NCBI RefSeq assembly: GCF_019218285.1
Contig: NZ_JAHUZG010000009.1
Location: forward strand, 1 to 64,000
Source of the DNA: Antarctobacter sediminis
GTDB taxonomy: Bacteria > Pseudomonadota > Alphaproteobacteria > Rhodobacterales > Rhodobacteraceae
Direction: 5' to 3'
DNA length: 64,000 bases
Both the position numbers and the translations under genes were made by a program. Under the pieces are notes generated by a model. The model did no database searches and was not told where the DNA came from. It saw only the letters and a list, made by a program, of their open reading frames with translations. Below, piece after piece: positions 51,897 to 59,470 of the stretch. Numbering within the stretch: position 1 is the stretch's first letter; every line of letters starts with the position of its first letter.

Positions 51897-53276
51897 ATGA
51901 AAGCGCATCCATGGATGGCGAATTCCGGCGGATCGGCCAAGCAGGAGATGCTGGCCGCGCTGGGGGTGAATGATGTCGAGGCGCTGTTTGCGCAGATCCC
52001 CGAGGATCACCGCATGACGCGGCCCTTGGACCTGCCGCCGCAACTGTCATCGGAGGTGGCGCTGTCGCGGCATCTGGACGACCTGATGGCCAAGAACACG
52101 GTTTTCCCGGTCGGGTCCTGTTTCCGCGGCGCGGGGGCATGGCCGCATTACGTGCCCGCGATCTGCGACGAGGTGGTGGGGCGCTATGAATGGCAGACCT
52201 CGGTCTTTGGCTCGCCCACCTCGGACCACGGGCGCAATCAGGCCTGGTTCGAATTCACCAGCCAGATCGGCGCGCTGGTGGAAATGGATTTCGTCGGCCT
52301 GCCGGTCTATTCGTGGGGCTGTGCGGTGGGCCATGCGGTGCGCATGGCCAGCCGGATGACCGGGCGGCGCAAGGTCGTTGTTCCTGCGGTCATGGACCCC
52401 GAGCGCCGGATGGTGCTGGAGACCTATTGCGAACCCACGGAAATGGCGCGGCATATCGAGATCGTGACCGTGGCCATGGGCGCGGATGGCACGATTGACC
52501 GCGCGGAGCTGAAGGCCAAGCTGGAGGGCGCGGCGGCGCTGTATTTCGAGACGCCCGGCTATCTGGGTGTGATCGACGCCGATCCCGGCGAGTTGTGCGC
52601 TTTGGCACGTGAGGCGGGGGCCGAGGCAATCGTGGGTGTCGATCCGCTGTCGCTGGGCCTGCTGGAGGCGCCGGGCGCCTATGGCGCGACGATTGCCGTG
52701 GGGCCGACGCAGCCTTTGGGCGTGCATATGTACGCCGGCGGCGGGGTAGGGGGCTTTATCGCCTCGCCCGACGAGGAACGCTATGCGCGCGAATACAACA
52801 CGCTGAACATCTCGATTTCCGAAACGCGCGAGCCGGGGGAGTTTGGTTTTGGCCTGACGCTGTTCCACCAGTCGTCCTATGGGATGCGGGACGAGGGCAA
52901 GGACTGGACCGGCAATTCCACCTATCTTTGGTCGCTGGCCAATGCCGCCTATATGGCCGCGATGGGGCCGGAAGGCTTTGCCGAGGTGGGCCGGTTGATC
53001 ATGGCGCGGGCCAAGGCTGCGGCGGAGGCGCTGAATGCGCTGGAGGGTGTGGCGGTCGACCTGTCGCGCCCGGTGTTCAAGGAATTCGTCGCCCGTTTCG
53101 ACAAGCCGGTGGCAGAGGTCAACGCGGCGCTGCGCGCGGCGGGCATCCTTGGTGGCAAGGACCTGACCGGAGAGCCGGGGATCAGCGGTAACGCGATGCT
53201 GGTTTGCGTGACCGAAGTACATACCGAAGACGACATCGACCGACTGGTCGCAGCAGTGAAGGAGGCCGTGGCATGA
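51897..53276 (+). CDS. divergent glycine dehydrogenase (P-protein) subunit 1-like, GcvPA family
   Basis: 459 residues, near the GcvPA size. The opening AKQEMLAALGVNDVEALFAQIPEDHRMTRPLDLPPQLSSEVALSRHLDDLMAKN is GcvPA-like. However, the conserved core has changed: the usual LGAGAYDHYIPAVV is RGAGAWPHYVPAIC (in SCFRGAGAW), TAYTPYQPEISQGTLQ is TSVFGSPTSDHGRNQ, and ANASMYDGATA is VYSWGCAVGHA. I therefore do not call it glycine dehydrogenase outright. It should pair with the next gene as a PLP-dependent decarboxylase or lyase. The substrate may be another amino acid. Confidence 0.8.
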   Translation: MKAHPWMANSGGSAKQEMLAALGVNDVEALFAQIPEDHRMTRPLDLPPQLSSEVALSRHLDDLMAKNTVFPVGSCFRGAGAWPHYVPAICDEVVGRYEWQTSVFGSPTSDHGRNQAWFEFTSQIGALVEMDFVGLPVYSWGCAVGHAVRMASRMTGRRKVVVPAVMDPERRMVLETYCEPTEMARHIEIVTVAMGADGTIDRAELKAKLEGAAALYFETPGYLGVIDADPGELCALAREAGAEAIVGVDPLSLGLLEAPGAYGATIAVGPTQPLGVHMYAGGGVGGFIASPDEERYAREYNTLNISISETREPGEFGFGLTLFHQSSYGMRDEGKDWTGNSTYLWSLANAAYMAAMGPEGFAEVGRLIMARAKAAAEALNALEGVAVDLSRPVFKEFVARFDKPVAEVNAALRAAGILGGKDLTGEPGISGNAMLVCVTEVHTEDDIDRLVAAVKEAVA

Positions 53277-54817
53277 CCGCCCCCGTCAAGGAGTATCTCA
53301 AGCAGTCCAAGGGCTTTCATTCGGCCAAATGGTCCGAGCCGGTGGTCATGGAAATGACCGGCACGGGCCGCCGCGGCGTGGTCTTTGACGATGCGCCCGC
53401 GCCCGTGCTGCCGGGCAAGGCCGCCCGCAAGACGGCGCCGGCGCTGCCCGAGGTGACAGAGCATGACGCGCTGCGCCATTATCTGCACCTGTCCCAGATG
53501 TGCCTTGGCATGATGGGCGTGTCGCTGTTTGGCACCTGCACGATGAAATACAACCCGCGCATCGGTGAGCGTGCGACGCTGGAACATCTGCGCGGCCTGC
53601 ATCCGTTGCAAGAGGCAGAGACCCTGCAAGGGGTGCTGGAGCTATACGATAATTTCAGCGATTTCCTGTGCGAAGTCAGCGGCATGGACCAGTTCGTCTT
53701 TCAGGCGGGGGGCGGCGCGGACGCGGCCTATACCCATGCCTGCGTAACGCGGGCCTATCACGCCAGCCGGGGCGAATTGCAGCAACGTGACCAGATCATC
53801 ACCACGATCCAGACGCACCCCTGTTCGCCCGCGACCGCCAATACGGCGGGGTTCGAGGTCATCACGCTGTCGTTGGAGGAAAACGGCTATCCCTCGATCG
53901 AGCAGCTGAAATCGGTGGTCGGACCGCGCACCGCGGCGCTGATGGTGAACAACCCCGACGACATGGGGATCTACAACCCGGACATAAAGGAATGGGTGCG
54001 GATCGTGCATGAGGCCGGAGGCCTGTGTTTCTACGATCATGCCAATTTCAACGGGGTGATGAGCCGCTTGCGTGCGCGGGAACTGGGCTTTGATGCCTGC
54101 ATGTACATGCTGCACAAGACATTCGGCGCGCCCAAAGGTGGCGGCGGGCCTGCCGTGGGGGCCTATGGCTGTGCCGAACATCTGGTGCCTTTCCTGCCTG
54201 CGCCCGTGGTGGTCAAGGAGGGCGACGGCTATAAGCTGGACGAGGATCGCCCGCAGAGCATCGGCCGGGTGCGCGAGTTCTGGGGCAATGCCCCGCAGGT
54301 GATGAAGGCCTATGCCTGGGCCCGTGCGATGGGCGCCGAGGGGCTGCGCGAGGCGGCGGATATTTCGGTGCTGTCGAACAACTACATGGATTGGCGTCTG
54401 GGTCAGGCCAAGGGCGTGAGCCGGTCGAACCCCGGCATCGACGCGCCGCGCATGGAGATGACGCGCCATTCCGTGGAACAGGTGACGGCGGACACAGGCT
54501 GTACCGTCTTTGAGATCTCGAACCGGATGACGGATTTCGGCATCGACGCGCTGTGGTTGAGCCATGAGCCTTGGCTGGTGGCGGAACCGTTCACACCGGA
54601 GGCGGGCGAGCTGTGGTCGAAGGAGGACATCGACTATTGGATCGACGTGCTGGAACATGTGATCGGCGAGGCCTACGCCGATGCCGAGATCGTCAAGACC
54701 GCGCCGCATAACGGGCCGATCAAGGCGCTGACCTCGGCGCTGGACGATCCGGCGGTCTGGGCGACCACGTGGCGCGCCTATGAACGCAAACATCTGAAGC
54801 GGATGGCGGCGGAGTAG
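53273..54817 (+). CDS. divergent glycine dehydrogenase (P-protein) subunit 2-like, GcvPB family (PLP-binding)
   Basis: 514 residues from the ATG at 53273 (ATGA overlap); the frame is open from 53204 but without homology. GcvPB landmarks: FGTCTMKYNPRIGE, LHPLQEAETLQGVLELYDNFSDFLCEVSGMD, YDHANFNG and the PLP lysine K282 in LHKTFGAPKGGGGP. The usual DSAHGTNPASAAMAGY is QTHPCSPATANTAGF. No gcvT or gcvH lies nearby, so unless chromosomal H-protein is shared, the pair may not work in the classic glycine cleavage complex. Confidence 0.83.
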   Translation: MTAPVKEYLKQSKGFHSAKWSEPVVMEMTGTGRRGVVFDDAPAPVLPGKAARKTAPALPEVTEHDALRHYLHLSQMCLGMMGVSLFGTCTMKYNPRIGERATLEHLRGLHPLQEAETLQGVLELYDNFSDFLCEVSGMDQFVFQAGGGADAAYTHACVTRAYHASRGELQQRDQIITTIQTHPCSPATANTAGFEVITLSLEENGYPSIEQLKSVVGPRTAALMVNNPDDMGIYNPDIKEWVRIVHEAGGLCFYDHANFNGVMSRLRARELGFDACMYMLHKTFGAPKGGGGPAVGAYGCAEHLVPFLPAPVVVKEGDGYKLDEDRPQSIGRVREFWGNAPQVMKAYAWARAMGAEGLREAADISVLSNNYMDWRLGQAKGVSRSNPGIDAPRMEMTRHSVEQVTADTGCTVFEISNRMTDFGIDALWLSHEPWLVAEPFTPEAGELWSKEDIDYWIDVLEHVIGEAYADAEIVKTAPHNGPIKALTSALDDPAVWATTWRAYERKHLKRMAAE

Positions 54818-54828
54818 CGGATCGGGTG

Positions 54829-54911
54829 CGCCCCGCCGGGGCGGCCGCGCCTGCGGCGCGGTTGTTGGGGGCGCTGCCCCCGTCCCCTGCGGGGCCTCCC
54901 CCGGGATATTT
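54829..54911. repeat. GC-rich multi-hairpin intergenic element
   Basis: Back-to-back inverted repeats: CCCCGCC/GGGGCGG, GCCGCGCC/GGCGCGG, GGGGGCGCTGCCCCC (54867-54881) and CCCCTGCGGGG, ending in CCCCCGGGATATTT. It follows the GcvPB stop and probably ends transcription. The layout resembles an intergenic repeat I recall from Rhodobacteraceae genomes; that family membership needs a genome search. Confidence 0.5.
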
Positions 54912-54931
54912 CACGACAGAAGAAGCCCGGA

Positions 54932-55243
54932 TCAGCGTGTGCCGATGCGGGCCTGCCAGTTGGCGCCGCCCCAGGCGATCAGGTGGATGAGGACGGTCTG
55001 TGTTTCGTCATCCACGGAGAAGCAGATCACGCCGCGTCGTCCCGAGGGGATCGCGCGGAGGCCCGGCAGGATGTCATCGCGGGTGGTGCCGCGATGCGGC
55101 GTTTCCGCGAGGCTGCGGGCACTGTCGCGCAACTGGTTCAGGATGGCGTTGGTGGTCTTTGGTCCGGCATGGGGCAGCATGGCGCGGGCGATGCCGCGCA
55201 GGTCCTGTGCCACCTTTGGGTGGAAACGGATTTGGTAGTTCAC
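54932..55243 (-). CDS. parE: ParE/RelE superfamily toxin
   Basis: 103 residues from a GTG at 55243 that overlaps the antitoxin stop (GTGA). The open frame upstream is the antitoxin gene in another frame. ParE-like features: YQIRFHPKVAQDLRGIARAML, then PGLRAIPSGRRGVICFSVDDETQTVLIHLI. ParE proteins poison DNA gyrase, while RelE relatives cleave mRNA; the sequence alone does not settle which. With parD it should stabilise the replicon. Confidence 0.88.
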   Translation of the reverse strand: MNYQIRFHPKVAQDLRGIARAMLPHAGPKTTNAILNQLRDSARSLAETPHRGTTRDDILPGLRAIPSGRRGVICFSVDDETQTVLIHLIAWGGANWQARIGTR

Positions 55244-55500
55244 GCTTGTTTCAGATCGTCGAAAGCGGCGGCGAAGGTTGTTTCCTCGTCGAGGTAGTCT
55301 TTGGCCGGGGTTTCTGCGCGGTTGCGGAGCTCTTCGGCCACGGCGTCGAGCATCGTGGCGCGCAGTTCCTCGTCCTGCATCAAGCGTTCGAGGGCGGCGG
55401 CGACGCCTGCGCTGGCGGTGGCATAGACGCCCTTGTCCACCTGTTCCCTGAGAAAGCGGTGGTGGCGGTCGGTGAAGCTGAGCGTGGTCTTGACGGTCAT
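55240..55500 (-). CDS. parD: ParD-like antitoxin (ribbon-helix-helix)
   Basis: 86 residues. N-terminal ribbon-helix-helix (VKTTLSFTDRHHRFLREQVDKGVYATASAGVAAALERLMQ) and an acidic C-terminus (YLDEETTFAAAFDDLKQA) that would wrap the toxin. It precedes the toxin, the usual order, and its promoter overlaps the large palindrome at 55508-55536. Confidence 0.88.
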   Translation of the reverse strand: MTVKTTLSFTDRHHRFLREQVDKGVYATASAGVAAALERLMQDEELRATMLDAVAEELRNRAETPAKDYLDEETTFAAAFDDLKQA

Positions 55501-55507
55501 GGTGCGG

Positions 55508-55536
55508 CCTCCGGTATGACAATATCATACCGGAGG
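55508..55536. promoter_or_regulatory. parDE operator palindrome overlapping promoter and ribosome-binding site
   Basis: CCTCCGGTATGA (55508-55519) and TCATACCGGAGG (55525-55536) are perfect 12-base inverted repeats with a 5-base spacer. On the minus strand the palindrome includes a TATGAT -10-like hexamer, and its proximal arm contains the GGAGG ribosome-binding site of parD. Autorepression by ParD-ParE is the obvious role. Confidence 0.85.
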
Positions 55537-55553
55537 GGCGGTTTGGCAAGGGC

Positions 55554-56264
55554 TCAGATGAAAGGTTCGAGCCGGGTGTTGACGACGATTTCCGGCAGGC
55601 TGGCCTGATTGGGCAGGGAGAGGACCAGTGAGACGATTTCGGCCACGTCGTCCGGTTGCAGGCGCTTGTCCTTGGGGGTGACGCCGGGGATGTCGGCGAT
55701 CATTTCGGTGTCGATGGCGCCGGGGCAGATGGCGGTGCCGCGCAGGCCCTCGTCCCAGCCCTGAAAGCGGACCGCCTGTGTCATCGACAAAAGCGCGCCC
55801 TTGGTCATGACGTAGCCCAGCGAGGCGGAGGGGTCGCGGTAGCGTTTGGCGTCGGTCGAGGCGATGGACACGACGCGGCCCCTGCCTGACGCCTTGAGAT
55901 GGGGCAGGGCGGCGCGGATCAGGCGGAAGGGGGCCTTGACGTTGACCGTCCAGAGGTCATCGAGGTCGGCCTCTGTGCCGCGGGTGAAATCGACCATCTT
56001 GAGGATGCCGGCGTTGTTGATCAGCGCGTCGGGCGCGCCCATCTGCGCCACGGTCGCATCGACCCAGGCCTGGGCGGTTTCGGGCGCGTCGGCATCGAAG
56101 CGGTGGGCCTGAAGCTGGTCCGGGTCGGCATCCGGGAAGGCCTGTGCCAGCTTTTCGGGCTGACGCAGGCCGACCGAGACGCGGTGCCCGTCCGCAAGGC
56201 AGCGGGCGGTGATGGCGGCGCCGAGGCCCCGCGCACCGCCCGAGATCATGACGATCCGGCCCAT
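55554..56264 (-). CDS. SDR family oxidoreductase
   Basis: 236 residues from the ATG at 56264 (TGATG overlap with the upstream SDR gene); the frame stays open far upstream in a shadow of other genes. SDR motifs: MISGGARGLGAAIT, NNAG, VVSIASTDAKRYRDPSASLGYVMTKGAL with Ser, Tyr and Lys, and PGAIDTEM. Last gene of the aminotransferase-DapA operon. Substrate unknown. Confidence 0.87.
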   Translation of the reverse strand: MGRIVMISGGARGLGAAITARCLADGHRVSVGLRQPEKLAQAFPDADPDQLQAHRFDADAPETAQAWVDATVAQMGAPDALINNAGILKMVDFTRGTEADLDDLWTVNVKAPFRLIRAALPHLKASGRGRVVSIASTDAKRYRDPSASLGYVMTKGALLSMTQAVRFQGWDEGLRGTAICPGAIDTEMIADIPGVTPKDKRLQPDDVAEIVSLVLSLPNQASLPEIVVNTRLEPFI

Positions 56265-57046
56265 CAGAACAGGCCCTGATAGACGCCGCCGTCGTTGATG
56301 ATGTTCTGACCGACGATGAAGCCCGCCTGTGCCGAGCAGAGGAAGGCCACGAGGTCGCCGCATTCGCTGGGATCGGCAAAGCGGCCCGCGGGGACGCTTT
56401 GGATGCGGTTTTCCACGATGGCCTCGTAGGTGGTGTTGCCGCGTCGGGCGTGGTTGTGGAGATTGGTGTGCAGCGCGTCCGTGTCGAAGAAGCCGGGGCA
56501 GACGGTGTTGATCGTCACGTTGTCGCGCACGGTTTCCTTGACCAGCGAGGCGATGGCCCCGGACAGCGCGAGGCGGGCGCTGTGGCTGTGGGCGAAATGC
56601 GGTTGCGGGAACTTGATGAAGCTGACCGAGATATTGACGATGCGGCCGAACTTGCGTTCGCGCATGCCGGGCAGGACGCCGGTGATCATTTCCAGCGAGG
56701 AAAAGAAATGCGCGTTGAACCATTCGTCCCAGTCGGCGCGGGTCCAGTCCTGATATTCGCCGGGGATCTGGCGAATGCCGGGATTGGTCACCAGAATATC
56801 GGCGCCTTCCCCTTTGGCCAGCAGTTCGGCCCGGCCTTCGGCAGAGTTGAAATCCGCCGCTACGGTGGTGACATTCACGCCATGCGCGGCGCGGATTTCC
56901 TCGGCGGTGGCGTCCAGCGCATCGGCGCTGCGGGCGTTCAGCACGAGATCCACACCTTCGGCGGCCAGCGAAAAGGCGCAGGCGCGGCCCAGCCCCTTGC
57001 TGGCGGCGGAAACGATGGCGCGGCGGCCGTTCAAACCCAGGTCCAT
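56264..57046 (-). CDS. SDR family protein with atypical active site
   Basis: 260 residues from the ATG at 57046 (AAGGAA upstream). The fold is SDR (VSAASKGLGRACAFSLAAEG, GGVYQGLF end), but the catalytic YxxxK is replaced: the segment FAHSHSARLAL puts Ser154 and Arg158 there. NNAG is TNPG and the Ser loop reads NISVSF. Such SDRs form a recognised atypical group, and their chemistry is uncertain. It may be a non-redox or altered-mechanism enzyme in the pathway. Confidence 0.83.
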   Translation of the reverse strand: MDLGLNGRRAIVSAASKGLGRACAFSLAAEGVDLVLNARSADALDATAEEIRAAHGVNVTTVAADFNSAEGRAELLAKGEGADILVTNPGIRQIPGEYQDWTRADWDEWFNAHFFSSLEMITGVLPGMRERKFGRIVNISVSFIKFPQPHFAHSHSARLALSGAIASLVKETVRDNVTINTVCPGFFDTDALHTNLHNHARRGNTTYEAIVENRIQSVPAGRFADPSECGDLVAFLCSAQAGFIVGQNIINDGGVYQGLF

Positions 57047-57109
57047 GGGTATTCCTTCCTTGGTCTTTTCCGTCAGTTGGCGCGAATTCCGCGCCGTGTT
57101 CAACCGGGT

Positions 57110-58027
57110 TCAGGCCGCGTCGTCGGCGCGTTCCAGAATCCGGTCCAGCCCGCGATGCAGCCCGGCCAGCGCCTCGCCGCCCAGCGGTTGCAGGGGCGCG
57201 CGGGGGGCGCCGCCTCCGGGCAGGCCGAGGTAATCCATCGCCGCCTTGGTGGCGGGATAGAGTGTGCGGCCCTCGGTGATGAAGAGATTTGTCAATTCCT
57301 GCGCGCGGGTCTGCAGGGCCCAGGCCTGTTCGAATTCGCCGCGCTGGATCATCGGCCAGACATCCAGCAAGGCCGTCCAGACGTTGGGGAAACAATCCAC
57401 CAGCCCGTCGCATTTGGCCAGCATGGCCGGCACGCCGATGGTGGAGGACGGCCCGCAGAACACGCGGATCCGGTCGCTGGCGCAGGCCAGTGTGCGGTGG
57501 AAATTCAGCCAGTCGCCCGAGCTTTCCTTGATGGCGACGACGTTTTCAAGATCGGCCAGTTCGTCGACGATGTCGGGTGTCAGGGCGTTCCCGGCATTTC
57601 CGGGGATGTTGTACAGCATCACCGGCAGCGGGGCCGCCGCGTCGATGGCACGGAAATGGGCGATGATTTCGTCCCGGCTGAGGTGGGCGAAGAACGGCGG
57701 CATGACCAGCGCGGCATCCGCCCCTTCGGCGGCGGCGTCCTGCATGGCGGCGATCACATCGCGGGGCGTGATGCCCGCCGCGCCAACGATGGCGGTGCCG
57801 TCCTTGCCGACGGCCTTGCGCGCGGTGGCGTAGATGGCGCGCCGTTCCTCGGGGCGGAGTGCCCAGAATTCACCGGTACAGCCGGCAGCGACGACGCCGG
57901 TGGCTCCCTGTTGCATGAGGCGGCGGATGTTGGCGGCCATGGCGTCGTGATCGACTTCGTCCCGCTTGGTGAAGGGGGTGGTGATCGCGGGCATGGCGCC
58001 CGACCAGGAAATGGAATGTCTGTCCAC
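57110..58027 (-). CDS. dihydrodipicolinate synthase (DapA) family lyase/aldolase
   Basis: 305 residues from a GTG at 58027 with AAGGAC upstream. The TIM-barrel family residues are present: Schiff-base K167 (VVAIKESSGD), Y139 (LPVMLYNIPGNAG) and the GCTGE turn (49-53, where GTTGE is usual). Such enzymes cleave or make 2-keto acids via pyruvate. Outside lysine synthesis, they often act in sugar-acid, sialic acid or hydroxyproline breakdown. In an uptake operon a catabolic role is likely. Confidence 0.87.
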   Translation of the reverse strand: MDRHSISWSGAMPAITTPFTKRDEVDHDAMAANIRRLMQQGATGVVAAGCTGEFWALRPEERRAIYATARKAVGKDGTAIVGAAGITPRDVIAAMQDAAAEGADAALVMPPFFAHLSRDEIIAHFRAIDAAAPLPVMLYNIPGNAGNALTPDIVDELADLENVVAIKESSGDWLNFHRTLACASDRIRVFCGPSSTIGVPAMLAKCDGLVDCFPNVWTALLDVWPMIQRGEFEQAWALQTRAQELTNLFITEGRTLYPATKAAMDYLGLPGGGAPRAPLQPLGGEALAGLHRGLDRILERADDAA

Positions 58028-58047
58028 GGGGATAGTCCTTGAAAGAA

Positions 58048-59445
58048 TTACAGGGGCGCCAGCGCGTCTTCGGCGCGCAGCGCATCGCAGACCGATTGCG
58101 CGGCCTTGCGGACGGTCGAGACGGCGAGGTCGATCTCTTCCGGGGTGACGGTGAAAGGCGGCGAAAAGCTGATCGCGTCGCCATTGGGCAGGGCACGGCT
58201 GATGACCCCGTCTTGCAGGGCGGCGCGGATGATGCGCGGCCCGACCTGAAGCGCCGGATCGAATTTCTGCCAGCCCTCACGCGAGGGACGGGCAAATTCG
58301 ACGGCGGCCATCAGCCCCTTGCCGCGCACCTCGGCGACGATGGGCAGATCGTCGAAGGCCTTGGCCAGTGCCTGGTTCAGGTAGTCGCCCATGCGGCCCG
58401 CGCGGTCGACCAGGTTGTCTTCTTCGACGATGTCGAGGTTCGCCAGCGCGGCGGCGGCCATGACGGGATGGGCCGTGTAGGTATAGCCGTGGCCAAAGGC
58501 GCCGTATTTGGCGGCGGCCTCACCGGCGATCACCTGCCAGACCTTGTCGCCCACAAGCACGCCGGACAGCGGGGCATAGCCCGAGGTGATGCCCTTGGCG
58601 ATCGACATCATGTCGGGCGTCATGTCCAGCGCCTGCGCGCCGAACCATGTGCCGAGGCGGCCAAAGCCACAGATGACCTCATCCGCGATCAGCAGCACGT
58701 CGTGACGGTCCAGCACCTCGCGGATGGCGGGGAAATAGCCCTGCGGTGGCACGATCACGCCGCCCGCGCCCATGACCGGTTCCGCGATGAAGGCGGCGAC
58801 GGTGTCGGGGCCTTCGGCGACGATCATGTCGTCCAGTTCCTTGGCCAGCCGGGCCGAAAAGGCGGCGTCGTCCTCGTCGGGCAGGCGGGTCCAGAGGTTA
58901 TGCGGCGCCGAGACGTGGCGGATCATCGGCAGCGGCAGGTCAAAACCCGCGTGCAGGCCCGGCAGGCCGGTCAGGCCGCCGGACAGGACGGTGACGCCGT
59001 GATAGCCGCGGTCACGGGCGATGATCTTTTTCTTTTGCGGCAGGCCGCGGGCGTTGTTGTAGTACCAGACCAGCTTGGCCTGCGTGTCGTTGGCGTCCGA
59101 GCCGGAAGCGCCGAAGAAGACCTTGGAAAAGCCCTTGGGCGCCTTTTCGATCACCCGTTCGGCAAGGATCGCGGCGGGTTCGGTCGCCATCGAGCTGAAG
59201 CCGTGGAAGTAGGACAGCTTGCGCGCCTGATCGGCCATGGCATCGGCGATGCGGTCGCGGCCATAGCCGACGTTGACGCACCACAGGCCCGCCATCGCAT
59301 CCAGATAGCGCTTGCCACTGTCATCGGTGATCCAGCAGCCCTCGGCGCTTTGCGCCATCATCAGCGCGCCGCTTTGCTCGTGGGTCTGCGCCATGCTGAA
59401 GGGGTGAAAGACATAACGCCTGTCCTGATCGCGGGTCTCGGTCAT
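58048..59445 (-). CDS. class III (omega-type) aminotransferase
   Basis: 465 residues with AAAGGAGG upstream. Motifs: MAGLWCVNVGYGRDRIADAM, FFGASGSDANDTQAKL, RGYHGVT, FIAEPVMGAGGVIVPPQGYF, LIADEVICGFGRLG and the PLP lysine in IAKGITSGYAPLSG. This family transaminates terminal amines such as beta-alanine, taurine, putrescine or 4-aminobutyrate to pyruvate. Here the amine donor is presumably the imported compound. Confidence 0.9.
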   Translation of the reverse strand: MTETRDQDRRYVFHPFSMAQTHEQSGALMMAQSAEGCWITDDSGKRYLDAMAGLWCVNVGYGRDRIADAMADQARKLSYFHGFSSMATEPAAILAERVIEKAPKGFSKVFFGASGSDANDTQAKLVWYYNNARGLPQKKKIIARDRGYHGVTVLSGGLTGLPGLHAGFDLPLPMIRHVSAPHNLWTRLPDEDDAAFSARLAKELDDMIVAEGPDTVAAFIAEPVMGAGGVIVPPQGYFPAIREVLDRHDVLLIADEVICGFGRLGTWFGAQALDMTPDMMSIAKGITSGYAPLSGVLVGDKVWQVIAGEAAAKYGAFGHGYTYTAHPVMAAAALANLDIVEEDNLVDRAGRMGDYLNQALAKAFDDLPIVAEVRGKGLMAAVEFARPSREGWQKFDPALQVGPRIIRAALQDGVISRALPNGDAISFSPPFTVTPEEIDLAVSTVRKAAQSVCDALRAEDALAPL

Positions 59446-59470
59446 GTCCGGCCTCCTTTTCTGTCGTGGT

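Noticed and set aside
50799-54817. Standard glycine cleavage operon
   Set aside because: No gcvT or gcvH, an AcoX-like kinase is present instead, and conserved P-protein motifs are altered.
54932-55549. A 205-codon reading of the toxin gene
   Set aside because: The first 102 codons are the antitoxin gene in another frame; the toxin starts at the GTG at 55243.
55554-57413. A 619-codon minus-strand frame that could look like an SDR fusion protein
   Set aside because: Only the last 236 codons are SDR; the rest reads the neighbouring SDR and DapA genes out of frame, and an ATG at 56264 overlaps the upstream stop.
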